From Lactuca virosa (lineage: Eukaryota > Streptophyta > Magnoliopsida > Asterales > Asteraceae): 64,000 nucleotides of DNA. The stretch is taken from NCBI GenBank assembly GCA_928212115.1, contig CAKMRJ010005523.1:241760910-241824909 (forward strand), in the 5' to 3' direction. A program made the translations under genes and the position numbers. Positions within the stretch are counted from its first letter, which is position 1; every line of letters starts with the position of its first letter. Below, in pieces: positions 1-11,453 of the stretch. The notes under the pieces are model-generated. The model made no database searches, was not told where the DNA came from, and saw nothing but the letters and a program-made list of their open reading frames with translations.

Positions 1-34
1 TCTCTCTCTCTCTCTCTCACTCTTTTTTTTTTTA
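1..34. repeat. CT microsatellite and T-tract
   Basis: About nine TC units followed by a run of T. It begins at the window edge, so its true length is unknown. Confidence 0.9.
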
Positions 35-1279
35 CAATTTATATATCTTTATGTAAGTTTTTTTTACAATATTTTTGTATAATATTTTTTGATCATTTTT
101 TTAACTTATGTTACAACTTTTAAAAGTTTTTCTTACACTTTAGATCTTATGAGACTCATGAAAAACGGGTCTATCAAAATAAGATTTTCATGTCTAACCT
201 TTGTATTATCATGGATATATTTTTTCACTATAATATTAGTATTATTAGATATATTGTTTATGTTGGTTATATAAACGTGTTGAAAAAATTATAACACCTT
301 AACATATATTTAATTTCAAAAATGTAATTATGATAGTTTGTTTAAGTTTTTTGATGGATACTTTATTATTGATATATTATTGTATTGGATTTATTTGTAT
401 TTAGGACAAGGAAAAAATAAATGTTTTTTTCTACAATTTCGAAAGAAAATTCTGAATTTTCTTATTATTTTTTTGTTTATTTTTCAAAAAACTGTCACTA
501 AAAATATCAATAAAGGTTTCCTTGGTATTCCTAGGAACCATTCAAAAAGTCACATGTGTTGGAAACAATTAAATCTAACATTCTTCAAAATTTCATGTAA
601 AGGATTCTATCAAAATATGTAATTAACGAAGTTTTTTGTTGGCGTGTTCAATATTCCTTCACCGTTTTAACTTATAAGCTGATGATAGAAATTAATAAAA
701 TCATTTTGGAATGAATTTTCAATCTCAACAACTAAAAATCTCTTATTCACAAAACCCCCATTGAGGTTTACAATGCTTAAGAACACGAAAATCGTCATTC
801 ACAAAACTCTCATACACGTTGGTATATACCATTAGCAACATGTAATAACCAAACTTATTGGTAGCCAAACATATTGGTACTAACTATAATGATTACGGTA
901 GTGGTAGAAATTTTTTTGTACCAACTATAATCTGTATGGTACACGGTTTAGTGAAAAAAATGAATTGGTACCTACCAATTCCAGACCTACTAAATCCACC
1001 ACTGGAGGTGAGATTCAACCATATGTTGAGAAACTTGTAACCTTCAGGTATCTTAGAACACATAATAAGCATTAAAATCCATACCAAACTACATTTGATA
1101 TACAAAAAACATATTTGGTCCTATAACAAAACCCTAGATAAAAAATTAGGGCTCAAAGGAGAGAATCATTCTATTCCAATGTTCTAATATGATTTATACT
1201 TATAGATACACTTGCTCTTGAACCTTCAACCCTTGATCGTCACTTCTTGCTTTTTGCTACAAATCATTATATGGAGCTT
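35..1279. other. AT-rich intergenic DNA, no gene seen
   Basis: Open frames here are short and low-complexity, and none resembles a known family. No RNA gene or complete mobile element was recognised. Confidence 0.6.
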
Positions 1280-2069
1280 GTTGGATTAGGTGTCTAAGCC
1301 CATAACTATAATTGGTATGTACTTAACCCGATAGTAGCATGGTCCTTTTGGGTTGCCTTCACCATAACAATATGATAGGATGAATTATGGAGAAAGAGGT
1401 TAATTGTGATTTATTAATATATTATAAGAATAATATATTAATTGTGAAATCATATTATTTAATTAGTATTGATCAGAAATTAATTTGGAACTAATTTAGT
1501 GATAAAAAAAGACTGATTAAATCAACGGGGACTGATTATGTAAATCAGTAATAGTTGTAGTTTGGGCTAATGGATGCTATTGGCATAGGATGGACGAAAA
1601 TCTATGGGAGCCCATAGAATTTCGTCTAAGGCTTCCATATGGGGATCTATAGGTTGCTTAAGGCCTAAGCAATGGATTTAGGGTTTCCAAGTAGATAACC
1701 CTAAGGAGCTCAACTATATAAGGAAGCCCCTGGCTCCTAGAAATCGGTCAATGAATGCTTCATAGAAACCCTAGCCGATTTTAGAGCCTCTTCCCTCTCT
1801 CTCATAATTATCCATTGATATTTGGTGTTTGTGACTCATTGTAGGTGCAACAATTGAGGCACCAAGCTCTTGAAGGTCAAGATCAACTAGCTACAAGGAA
1901 AAAGTATTCATCTAACTTGGTTTTAGTTATCAACTTCGAATTATGTATGCTAGACTTAGGGTTTATGCTTTGGATGATTACTTGCATGTATAACTTGTGA
2001 AAAACCTAGATCCAAAGCATTAGGGTTGCATGTACACCATAGGAATGTTGTAGTGCTCAAAACCCATCA
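1280..2069 (+). mobile_element. solo LTR (copia-type family shared with 3429-4232 and 61639-62434)
   Basis: This 790-bp block starts TGTTGGATTAGGTGTCTAAG and ends AAAACCCATCA, the TG...CA ends of an LTR. The same ends and much of the interior occur at 61639-62434, and in reverse at 3429-4232. A TATATAA box (about 1715-1721) followed by leader-like sequence fits a U3/R promoter. The flanks AGCT|TG and CA|AGCT suggest a 4-5 bp target duplication. No internal domain follows, so it is a solo LTR left by recombination. Confidence 0.85.
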
Positions 2070-2947
2070 AGCTTTCCCTAGAAATCACTATATAGAACTA
2101 TCCCTAGACTCCTCATAGTGTGAATGGTGAAGAATGAGAGGGGAAAATGAGCTTTAAGTTTGATACCTTCAAATTTGACAACCAAGGTTCCTAACTTTGC
2201 AAACTCCCCCCCCCCCTTCCCTTTCCACACAAGTTGTAGATATTCCACAATTGTTAAATCGATCCTTACCATAATTTATGACAAGTTTGGTTATACGTAG
2301 TTAATTGGTCAAATTTTGACCACCGACTAAATAGTCTTAAATAATATCTTAATTCCACCATAATACAATTATAAAATAATAATATGATTATATTTTATTA
2401 TTAATTACTTATTTTATTTAATTTAAAACAAACATTTTCACTAAAATGGCCAAAACTTCTAGGTCAAAATCAAGATGTTACAAAAGTGCTAAGAACTAAA
2501 TTGTGTTGTTTAGCATCCAAGCTTTACACTTCATATTGTAAATATGATGAAGGTGACAATGAAAAGTTTGATCATTGTGATAAGTGATACACCCATAACA
2601 AAATGTAAGGGTAGCTCGACAGAAAAATTATACGATATCGAAAAAATTCTCAATAAAATTCCACTGTACAAAGTTAGCATGGGCTACCCTGGACTCCCAC
2701 TAAGGCCCACTACTTGTGTTTCCATTCCGTTTAAAATAACCATTAATGAACGTGACCATTTTGAAAATGGTTCAATTGAGCAACGAAGTTCGAAAATTTG
2801 TTGTGAAATACATTGGTTCGTATGGTCATCAAGGTTGATACTTTCATTTTTTAAGAGGGCTAATTCGTACACAATAGGTCAATAAAGATGCTAATATATT
2901 TATCCCTCGAATAAAAAAGTCAAATATCACCCGCTGACATAACATAG
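2070..2947. other. intergenic, no gene seen
   Basis: AT-rich sequence with a C10 run near 2206-2216. Short open frames on both strands have no recognisable motif. Confidence 0.5.
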
Positions 2948-4790
2948 TGCATGGGCGGAGCCACATGAGGGCTTGGGTAAGCCCACGCCCACCCTCAAAA
3001 TTAATTTTCAATTTTTTACTAGCCTAGGTTCCAGGCCCACCCTCTTTCACAGTTGAAACCCGTTGAATTAAGAAGTCAGAAACCCAAAAGTAGAAGCGTG
3101 CGTTGCGTCTGTAAGAGAAGAAAAATAATGGCGCCAAATCAGAAGGTAGATTCAGAATGTTTGATTTGTGCTTTTGTTTCTTCATCGATCGTTCCAACGA
3201 TGGAGTAATGCTCTCCGGAACCGGGAAATTCAATGCCAAATCAACATTCCAAACTTGTAGAAGCATCCTCAGTCCCCTTCGTCTTATGTTTGATTCTTTT
3301 TTTATCTTAACTTGTAAGAGGTTTTACCTTTTTGTGGTTGTTAGGTGTAGAGTAACTACCTATGTAATTTGTTGGTATGATCTATCTTTCTCCCTCCGTG
3401 TTTAAGTACATCTAGTAAACATTATATATGTTGGGTTTTATACAAACAATCCTATGTGTGCATGCAACCCTAGAGTTGGATCTATGTTTTCACTATTAGT
3501 TATACAACTTTATGAACACAAAAGAACCCTAGCATGCATCTACTATTTTCGAAATTGACATAGGAGAATAGAATACATACCTTTTGTTGTTATGTAGTAA
3601 TAACAACTAGTTCCTTGAATTTCCTTAGCTCTTGAAAGCAAGTACCACAAGTGTAGTACCTCTAATGGCTCACAAACACACTTTGAGTGAGAGGATGAAT
3701 ATAAGAGAGAGGAGAAAAGGTACTAAGCTCCAAAATTCAGCCCTAGTAAGGTTTTCCCAAGGGGTGGTCGAATTCTAGTACCTTAGGGTGCTATTTATAC
3801 TTGAGGTTAGCTAGGGTTTCAAGGTGGAAACCCTAATCCCTTAGCTTAGGGCCTAAGCAAGTCCATGGACTCCTTTCCTTAAGCCCTTGGACGAAAACTC
3901 CTAGATCCTTCTAGGATTTTCGTTCAAGCCTTAATAAAGGTGATCCAATAGCCCAAAGTCTCAACTATCAAATAATTACAAAACAGCCCCTGTACTTTTA
4001 ATTAATTCATTTAATCCCAAAATTAATTCCTAATTAATTTCTGATTAAATACTAATTAATAATATGATTCCAAATTAATATATTATTCATATAATATTTA
4101 TGCCCTAATCAACCTCTTTCCTCAACTGTCATCCTGTCTAGTCACCCGTGTGAAGGCAACCCAAAAGGACCATGCTCACAATCGGGTCAAGTACATACCA
4201 AAATAGTTATGGACTTAGACACTAATCCAACAATATATGCCAAATACAACTTTTTTTTTTGGAACTTTTGAGAATTTATTTGAAAAAAAAGTACAACCGG
4301 CGAGGAGCTGGCAATTAAAACTAGAAAGCGTAATTTAGCAACATTATGAACTAAATCATCAAATTAAAAGCACGAGAGTATTTTTTTTGGCTGAGATAGG
4401 CTATAGCAACATAGTTTTCCATCTATTTCCTTTTTATAAAAAACATAGTAGCCTTCATAGTTCACCGAAAACCATCGGCACCTAATATTGCAGCATTGGG
4501 AGAACTTTATACCATGCTAAATCAGTGATTTACCACTTAGTGATTGATTTGAAATAGTCTTAATCGATGTACATCCCGTAACATCAAAGTTACATCATTG
4601 TTGAATTTGATTCCAAATATTTTTCGTGAAAAGTACATGTTAGAAATAGATGTTTTGACTCCGCGTTAGAATTTTTGCATAATGGAGAAAACTTAGATGA
4701 TACCCCAACACTTCTACTTGTGGATGTTTGATAATTTAACTTATGAGGAACACCCTAAAAAAAATTGATGGCTTTGCCCCTCGCATAGAG
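2948..4790. mobile_element. possible degenerate hAT-like element interrupted by a solo LTR
   Basis: The left side begins with GGGCGGAGCCAC (2953 onward). Near 4770 the sequence GGCTTTGCCCCTC reads in reverse as a similar terminus, and both termini lie next to a CATAG word that could be a worn target duplication. Without its nested LTR the element would be about 1 kb and non-coding. The pairing of the ends is inferred by eye and is weak. Confidence 0.3.
3429..4232 (-). mobile_element. solo LTR, reverse orientation
   Basis: This 804-bp block is the reverse of the family at 1280-2069. On the plus strand it starts TGTTGGGTTTTATACAAACA and ends GACACTAATCCAACA. It is flanked on both sides by ATATA (3424-3428 and 4233-4237), a clean 5-bp target duplication. 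A TATA box on the minus strand (about 3792-3799) marks the promoter. There is no internal coding region. Confidence 0.9.
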
Positions 4791-4903
4791 GGTACATATA
4801 GTCTGTCGTGAATCTTTAAAGGAAATAAATAACTTCATGATCTTGCTTATACCTTTCGGTTAAATTCCGTCATCCAAAAAAATAAATTTACGAGGAGCGG
4901 TCT

Positions 4904-5548
4904 TTTCGCGGACTTGGTCGTTTCCTTCGTTACCGCCTCATGATTCTCATATTCCCAATTGACGAGATATGTCCAGTTTGTCGCAAGGCATGTTTGGATA
5001 CCTTTGGGGAACACGCGGTTCATTGTAGAGAGCTCCCTGGTTTCAAGTATAGACATGATGTGGTTCGGGATGCTCTCTTTGATGCTTGTCGGCGTGCTGG
5101 TATTTCTGTGAAGAAAGAAGCGCCAAACTTTTTGACGGACCCGCACGATGGAAGGTCCACACTTAGACCGGCTGACATTTTGGTCTTTGGATGGATAGGA
5201 GGGAAGCATGCGTGCGTGGATCTTACTGGGGTCTCTCCTCTCGTTGGGTTGGGGAGCGGGGGTTTCACAGCTGGGCATGCCGCTTTGAAAGCCGCTGCGT
5301 GCAAAGTGGTAAAGCACGAGAATGCATGTATAGCAAATCAACTTGTGTTTGTTCCTTTTGCATTCGATACATTTGGTATTCTCGCACCAGAGGCGGTGGA
5401 GCTCCTCAATAGAGTCCAACGGGTCATGCATTTTAATGTCATATCTCCTAGATCCACAAATGTAGTTTTCAAAAGAATTGGTTTTGCTATCCAGAAAGGG
5501 CTAGCGGCGCAGCTTGTTGCCCGTTTGCCTTCAATCGATATGTATTGA
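4904..5548 (+). CDS. C-terminal part of a LINE-type retroelement protein with restriction-like endonuclease motif (5'-truncated copy)
   Basis: The reading frame is open from upstream of the ATG at 4940 (in-frame residues FLRYRLM precede it) to a stop at 5546-5548, giving 202 residues from that ATG. Seen: a zinc-finger-like CPVC...GEHAVHC, then KYRHDVVRDALFDACRRAG, then RPADILVFGW and CVDLTG about 14 residues later. In R2/NeSL-type LINEs the order after reverse transcriptase is CCHC finger, R-H-N/D helix, then an R-P-D...D endonuclease core, which this matches. The reverse transcriptase itself is absent, so this is a 5'-truncated insertion. The family is common in plant genomes as an unnamed repeat protein. 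The endonuclease role is inference; the mobile-element origin is fairly safe. Confidence 0.6.
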   Translation, partial: FRGLGRFLRYRLMILIFPIDEICPVCRKACLDTFGEHAVHCRELPGFKYRHDVVRDALFDACRRAGISVKKEAPNFLTDPHDGRSTLRPADILVFGWIGGKHACVDLTGVSPLVGLGSGGFTAGHAALKAAACKVVKHENACIANQLVFVPFAFDTFGILAPEAVELLNRVQRVMHFNVISPRSTNVVFKRIGFAIQKGLAAQLVARLPSIDMY

Positions 5549-5591
5549 ACTATAATAGGGAAATCGTTTCTTTATTATATATATATATATA

Positions 5592-5931
5592 GAGGGAATG
5601 GTTATTTGGAAAACAAAAAAACCCTAAAAATCATAAAAATGCATAAAAAAATACTTAGAGATCACAAAACTTTTTTTTGAATTTTTTTATGAAAAGATCG
5701 CAACTTTTTTAATAAAATCGCTGAAAAAAAAAAAAATAAAAAAATCAATTTTTTTTATATAAAAAAAAGGTTTTTTTTTCAAAAAAAAATTCAGCGATTT
5801 TGTATTAAAAGCATCGATTTTCTCATAAAAAAATTAAAAAAAAAAGGTTTGTGATCTCTAAGTATTTTTTTATGCATTTTTATGATTTTAAGGTTTTTTT
5901 TAAGGTTTTTTGTTTTCCATAGAACCTAAAC

Positions 5932-5933
<2 letters not shown>
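5592..5933. mobile_element. foldback (MITE-like) element inside a TA microsatellite
   Basis: The two halves are inverted copies. The word ACTTAGAGATCACAAA with AAAATGCATAAAAAAATA on the left returns in reverse on the right, and the tips read GGTT...GGAAAACAAAAAA in both orientations. TA repeats flank both sides, so no distinct target duplication can be read. It is non-coding. It shares design and site preference with 17385-19467 and 19556-20253. Confidence 0.75.

Positions 5934-6004
<71 letters not shown>
5934..6004. repeat. (TA)n microsatellite, about 35 units
   Basis: An uninterrupted TA run. It is followed at 6003-6034 by ACTAG plus CCCGGCGTTGCCGGG, a short hairpin. An ACTAG-plus-GC-rich boundary also follows the TA run at 12748. 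Confidence 0.95.
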
Positions 6005-6005
<1 letters not shown>

Positions 6006-6709
6006 TAGAAAAGATTTCCCGGCGTTGCCGGGATCGGAAGGTACTGCTTTGTAAAGTAAAATAGCATGTTGAATTGCATTGAGCTAATCTAGTAAATGAA
6101 GATAAACAATGTAATCTAATTACATAAGTAAAGAAATCTAAATCATTATTTCTTGCAATAAATGAGGAAAATAAAGAAATGGTCTCACAAATTGAACTTT
6201 ATTGCCATGTATGGCAGCGGTCAGAAAACCAATTCGGAAAATATATATCGTTGCTTTTTGTCCGTTAATGTTAGGGTAATTTGGTCTTTTTTATGTAATT
6301 TTGGCGGCGGTGGTGGTGGTGATGGCAGATGGTGGGTGGGTTTATGATATTGGGTGAATATTTTCTAATATAAATAAAACATTAATTTAAAACCAAAAAG
6401 AGAATGTTAAATCTGGTAAATCACAGGGACCAATCGTGTAATTTTGTCTAACAATAATAATAATAATAATGATGAGGGACCATTTCTGTCAAAAAGACTA
6501 AATATTAATAATATGTAATAAAAGGTGAGGGTTATGAAAAATTCAAACCAAAGTGAAAGTGTTGTTTGTGAACAAAAGCATAAAGGTGAAAGGTCAATGT
6601 TGTAAGTTGGAGAACCAAAATTGACAAAAAAATGTGCCATGATACAACACTCTAATCTGTTAAAATCTTTGGTAACTTTAATATATATATATATATATAT
6701 AATAATATC
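6005..6709. other. intergenic, no gene seen
   Basis: Contains a GGT/GGC-rich stretch (6300-6345), an AAT microsatellite (6450-6470) and a short TA run (6680-6700). No coding signal was recognised. Confidence 0.5.
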
Positions 6710-6905
6710 TAGGGATGTCAAAAAAGCCCGCGGGACCCCGTTCCCGTGGGACCCCGATACCGTACGGGACTAATTTTTAAAAAAATTCGGGAGCGGGAGC
6801 GGGGGCGGGGGCGATATTAACTCCCGTTTATTTTCGGGACCGGGGGCTGGAGTGAGTATTTCCGTCCCGTACTCCCGCGGGGCCCGTTTATATTTTTATA
6901 AAAAA
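6710..6905. mobile_element. hAT-like transposon terminus, GC-rich
   Basis: Begins TAGGGATGTCAAAA and runs into GC-rich repeats of GGGAC, CCCG and GGGGCGG. This is the style of a non-autonomous hAT end with subterminal repeats. No matching opposite terminus was found downstream, so the element is truncated or its other end has decayed. Confidence 0.4.
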
Positions 6906-7261
6906 TATATATTTTATGGAAATTACAAATGGAAAATTAGGGCTTCTCGTAATCACGCTTTCTTCCCTCAAGGCGTCAATACTTCCGTCCGTCTTCAGTC
7001 TTCACTTCAGAATACGATTATACGAATGGGGAAACAGGAATGGCGACTTTCTAGCTTCGAGGAGTCGAGGACTTTAGCTTCCTTCCCGTTCCCGTAGGCG
7101 GTAGGATCCGACGACCTGTACTCCGAGTCTTCGACTGGCGAGCGGCGACTGCTGCTGCGACTTCTCCAATCTCCAACTCCCACGGGCAAACCTGCGACTT
7201 CAGCTTTCTTCCGTCACCGCCGCCGAAGCCTTCCGCATTTGACGGTAATATACCACTTGTT

Positions 7262-7402
7262 GCTGCTATCAGTTTCAGCTGCTATCAATTTCTGCTTCTC
7301 AGTTCTCACTCTCACCGATTTCTGCTTCTCAGTTCTCACTCTCACCGATTTCTGCTTCTCACTCTCACCGATTTTTGTTTCTCACTCTCACCGATTTCTG
7401 TT
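7262..7402. repeat. tandem repeat, CTCACTCTCACCGATTTCTG units
   Basis: Four to five imperfect 21-30 bp units built on TTCTCACTCTCACCGATT. They produce a low-complexity open frame that is not a gene. Confidence 0.85.
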
Positions 7403-7523
7403 GCTTGCAATTAAGCTCTTCCGGGTTTCTTAATTTCATACAGTGTATCTTATCAATGAGTTTCCTTGTCAAAAAGTTTGTAGAATGCTGCTATCAGAAC
7501 TCGATTTATATAGAACTCATTTA

Positions 7524-7748
7524 TATTGCTGCTTGCTGCTATCAGTTAATTAACTACAAGTAAGAATGCTTGATCAAATTTTGTAGAATGCTTGATGTTT
7601 GCAACCTCTAGTAAGAATGTTTAATCATTTATATTGCTGCTTGCTGCTATCAATTAATTAACTACAATTAATTAACTACAAGTAAGAATGCTTGATTAAA
7701 GTTTGTAGAATGCTCGATGTTTGCAACCTCTAGTAAGAATGTTTAATC
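7524..7748. repeat. direct tandem duplication, about 105-120 bp per copy
   Basis: The series ATTGCTGCTTGCTGCTATCA, TAATTAACTACAAGTAAGAA and GATGTTTGCAACCTCTAGTA is present twice in the same order. The second copy has an extra ATTAATTAACTACA. Confidence 0.85.
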
Positions 7749-8006
7749 ATTGATAAATGATTACCAAATGATAACAACTAAAGAATAATAAGCCTAAATA
7801 AATAGATAGCTTTACTGCTTTAGTTCTTATTTTTTTAATAAAGTTATTTGGGGACAATTAGTATGAGAGGAACTTATCATATTAGTAAGAGAATAAATTA
7901 CCAAAAGTTATGGAGTAAAGTTTTATGATAACGTTATAAATGATAATGTATTCATTAATTTTATTTAGGTTATTTTTTGTGTACATATATTATATTCACT
8001 GTACTT
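7749..8006. other. AT-rich intergenic DNA, no gene seen
   Basis: AT-rich spacer between the tandem duplication and the left edge of the palindrome. No coding or repeat signal was noticed. Confidence 0.5.
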
Positions 8007-8114
8007 TCAAGAATAAGTCATATACACTATTTGAACATGGAGGTTGTCCCATCGATCCATGTCATCTTTCACCCTCTTGAATTTCTGCTGAAACTTTTTC
8101 ACTGTTGCCTCCAT
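8007..8114 (-). pseudogene. mirror copy of the first exon of the gene at 9606
   Basis: On the minus strand from ATG at 8114, codons 1-28 match the exon 1 codons of the downstream gene (MEATVKKFQQKFKRVKDD...). The frame then runs out of the inverted repeat and ends at TGA 8009-8007, giving 35 residues. It lies in the left arm of the palindrome together with a copy of the promoter and leader. It lacks the rest of exon 1 and all later exons, so it cannot make the full protein. Reading frame and start codon are undamaged, consistent with a recent origin. Confidence 0.85.
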
Positions 8115-9696
8115 TATCAACCAACTTTGAAAGGCAAATTCTTATCTACATTCCAGCAAGATATACACCATTAGAGTCTGTTGAATGTTGATACTCATGT
8201 TATAAGTTTACCTATTTATTTTGGGTTTACAGTTTACTGTGTCATGAACCTCAAAAATCTAGCAAACATGTCAAAATCAACATCTGGAAGAATGAGGGGT
8301 TCATAGCTCTGTCAGGCATATACACAAACACATGGTATGGTGTCCGCTCGGATTATTAAGAATGAAAAGTTAAAGCCTTATGAACACAAAACACATCAAT
8401 TTGGAGCATCAAAACCTAAAAAGAACATATTCGTCATAAATCAGTATAGTCAGTAGCAATTAAATTGAATAAAAACATGCCCAGATTAAGCAATGAAACC
8501 AACGATCGAAATTCGAACAGTGTGCCTGTGTAGGTATTTAAAGAACACGAAAATTGGGATATGATGCATGTAAGGGATCAAGAACTGAGACATCATGCCT
8601 CAATCAGAAGTGTTAAAATTAAAAACCAAACTTCTAAATTATACCATTTTTTTTAACAGTACAACCCACTTACCTAAATGTTGTAGCAGCCGCAGGTTAG
8701 GGCTCTGTCGAAGGGAAATGTTCTTTAGAAGGGTCAAAACGGCGTCGATTAGAGTGTTGTATCATGGCAGAAATCAATCGAGGAGACAAGTGAATGCTTG
8801 TATCTGGGTTTTGGGGTTAAAACTTAAAAGGGAAAACGATTATAATTAATTATTATCGAGATATTAATAATATCTCGATAATAATTAATTATAATCGTTT
8901 TCCCTTTTAAGTTTTAACCCCAAAACCCAGATACAAGCATTCACTTGTCTCCTCGATTGATTTCTGCCATGATACAACACTCTAATCGACGCCGTTTTGA
9001 CCCTTCTAAAGAGCATTTCCCTTCGACAGAGCCCTAACCTGCGGCTGCTACAACATTTAGGTAAGTGGGTTGTACTGTTAAAAAAAATGGTATAATTTAG
9101 AAGTTTGGTTTTTAATTTTAACACTTCTGATTGAGGCATGATGTCTCAGTTCTTGATCCCTTACATGCATCATATCCCAATTTTCGTGTTCTTTATATAC
9201 CTACGCAGGCACACTGTTTGAATTTCGATCGTTGGTTTCATTGCTTAATCTGGGCATGTTTTTATTCAATTTAATTGCTACTGACTATACTGATTTATGA
9301 CGAATATGTTCTTTTTAGGTTTTGATGCTCCAAATTGATGTGCTTTGTGTTCATAAGGCTTTAACTTTTCATTCTTAATAATCCGAGTGGACACCATACC
9401 ATGTGTTTGTGTATATGCCTGACAGAGCTATGAACCCCTCATTCTTCCAGATGTTGATTTTGACATGTTTGCTAGATTTTTGAGGTTCATGACACTGTAA
9501 ACCCAAAATAAATAGGTAAACTTATAACATGAGTATCAACAGACTCTAATGGTGTATATCTTGCTGGAATGTAGATAAGAAATTGCCTTTCAAAGTTGGT
9601 TGATAATGGAGGCAACAGTGAAAAAGTTTCAGCAGAAATTCAAGAGGGTGAAAGATGACATGGATCGATGGGACAACCTCCATGTTCAATTAGTGT
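8024..9696. repeat. giant near-perfect palindrome, arms 8024-8865 and 8869-9696
   Basis: The two arms are reverse complements around a 3-nt centre (8866-8868, within GATATTAATAATATC). They differ by about ten substitutions and by exactly two 7-nt tandem additions in the left arm (near 8181 and 8236), which accounts for the 842 versus 828 bp lengths. The right arm holds the upstream region, 5' leader and the first 30 or so codons of the gene at 9606; the left arm mirrors them. Antisense 84-residue open frames at 8595-8849 and 8885-9139 are mirror images created by the symmetry, not genes. Confidence 0.97.
8869..9605 (+). promoter_or_regulatory. promoter and 5' leader (with probable leader intron) of the gene at 9606
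   Basis: A strong splice donor, TTAG|GTAAGTGGG, lies at 9061 just after leader-like sequence (8920-9060), suggesting a 5'-UTR intron ending before the ATG at 9606. Several acceptors are possible (CAG near 9450, AG near 9595), so the boundary is not fixed. Because this block is the right arm of the palindrome, an equivalent promoter faces the other way in the left arm. Confidence 0.5.
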
Positions 9697-10758
9697 CACA
9701 GTTTAGAAATGCTTCTTCCATCATTGGAAGGTTACAGGTTATTCACATTCCAATTTCCACATACATAGATTCAATCTCTTGATTAATTCTTATCGATTAT
9801 ATTTCCTTTTTTACCCTCTTATCAGTTGCTTGAAAGTCCCAAAAACTATGGTTCCCTAAAAAACCTTGATAACATTAAAAATACCATCTTCACAAAACAG
9901 ATGGAATCCCTTCAGAAGATATTGCTTTCAATGACTAAAACTCTGTAAGTCTATAATAATCCATAATCCTAGTTAATTTATATGTAGCTTAATAATTATG
10001 ATATCTTGATGTTTTTAGGGAGGAATTAAATGGTGTTGTTTTGTCTCTTGCAAAAACTGTTCGTGATGCTAAACAGCAAGTGAAAGGTGGTTCTGTTCAG
10101 CTTTCAATGAAACAATTACATCACAGAATTGGTGTAAAACCAAGTATTGCAGATTGCTTAGAAGGCCTTCGGATTCTTCATGAGATGTATCAATCAGAGT
10201 ATGAATCTATACATACATTATTAATAAATTTAATATTATCAGATATTTTTAAGCCTACCATTTTATTTTATAATTGGAAATAATATACAGAGGTAGTTTT
10301 TTTAATCAAATGGTGTAGGTACGTGCTTAAATCATCCGTGACATCAGCGCTTGCTAGCCTTGCCTTGAAACCAAGGTATACGTTTTTTACATAGGACAAG
10401 GGCATTTATGTCTTTTGCACAAAGGGTCCCGGTCCCACCAAAAGTACATGATCATTATGTTTTGAAAAAATTATTTGTAGAAAAATTTATATTTATAATT
10501 TTTTTTAATGTTCATTGTAGTGTTGGCGATTTACAAAGTCTCGAGCGACTTTTGGTAGATCAACCGAATATCCTGAAAGAAGAAGGTAAAAAATAAAGTT
10601 TTTGAATTTTGAAAGAATGATTGTTTGTTATTACTCTTTTATCTTTGTTTCTGAAGTGCGTGTTTATCAATTTTTGTGAATTTGGTATTTAGTTTGATTT
10701 GTGTTTTTGTGCAGTGCAATCCATATATGACGTCATATTTGCTGAAGAAATTTGTTGA
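9606..10758 (+). CDS. conserved plant protein of unknown function, six coding exons (resembles Arabidopsis At5g43822)
   Basis: Coding exons are 9606-9737, 9826-9944, 10019-10198, 10319-10375, 10521-10585 and 10715-10758. Every intron is GT-AG and every phase joins correctly, giving 198 residues ending ...IFAEEIC. The protein starts MEATVKKFQQKFKRVKDDMD, is mostly charged and predicted helical, and has no signal peptide or membrane segment. It matches my memory of the uncharacterised plant family typified by At5g43822; the function is unknown. Intact frame and splice sites argue that it is a working gene. Its promoter and most of exon 1 lie inside the palindrome, so hairpin or antisense RNA from the left arm could affect it. 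The ATG at 9606 was preferred because it is the family-like start and is preserved in both arms. Confidence 0.85.
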
Positions 10759-11453
10759 TGAGGGAGAATGTAAAATTAAGGGTTTAGGTGTAGCGGTGTA
10801 GGACATTAAATCTTCTTTGTTTAATTTTAGTTAAAATGTTAGGGTTTATCAAGAAACTATTTTTTCTACTAATATTGTTTAAACAACAATTTCAAGAAAA
10901 AAAATTGCTGAGTATGTTCAATAATTTGTTTTTTTTAGTGTTTTTAGCTTTAAGGAAAAAATTTGAATCAAAGAAAAAGTTTTGTTTGAAAGTTAGCGCT
11001 TAAATTTTTTATTTTAAATAAAATGTTGTTAATCCGGAAGCTACTTCAAATAACATTTGAGAGTTTTTAGTTTTCATGTTTACATTTTACACATTTCAAA
11101 AATTTACAACTATTTTTACTAAACAATTCTACACAAATAAATATTATAACTTTCAACGATCGATTGATTTTGACAAAAATTGATCTTGACAAAAATGTTG
11201 CTATTACATCCACATGGCGCAAGTGAGGCATCTACATATGTTTATATTTTATTTAATCTTAGTTTTAAACTTACAATTACTTGAATATACAAATAATTAA
11301 TATTCATATTTTGTTTTATTAGAATTTATATTATTATTAAAACATATACTTTATTGAACTTATATTATTATTGAACATGGAATGATCGGTTGCACAACTA
11401 CCATCGGCCCTTGTTGTCTCTTCGTCAAAACCATGTGAATATAATCTAAATAT
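10759..11453. other. 3' flank and intergenic DNA, no gene seen
   Basis: AT-rich sequence downstream of the six-exon gene. The 3' UTR and poly(A) site lie somewhere in the first few hundred bases. No further coding signal. Confidence 0.5.

Noticed and set aside
4847..5431. 194-residue minus-strand open frame
   Set aside because: Antisense to the LINE protein frame, which has clear motifs on the plus strand.
8595..9139. Two identical 84-residue open frames on opposite strands
   Set aside because: They are mirror images caused by the palindrome and run antisense to the leader of the gene at 9606.
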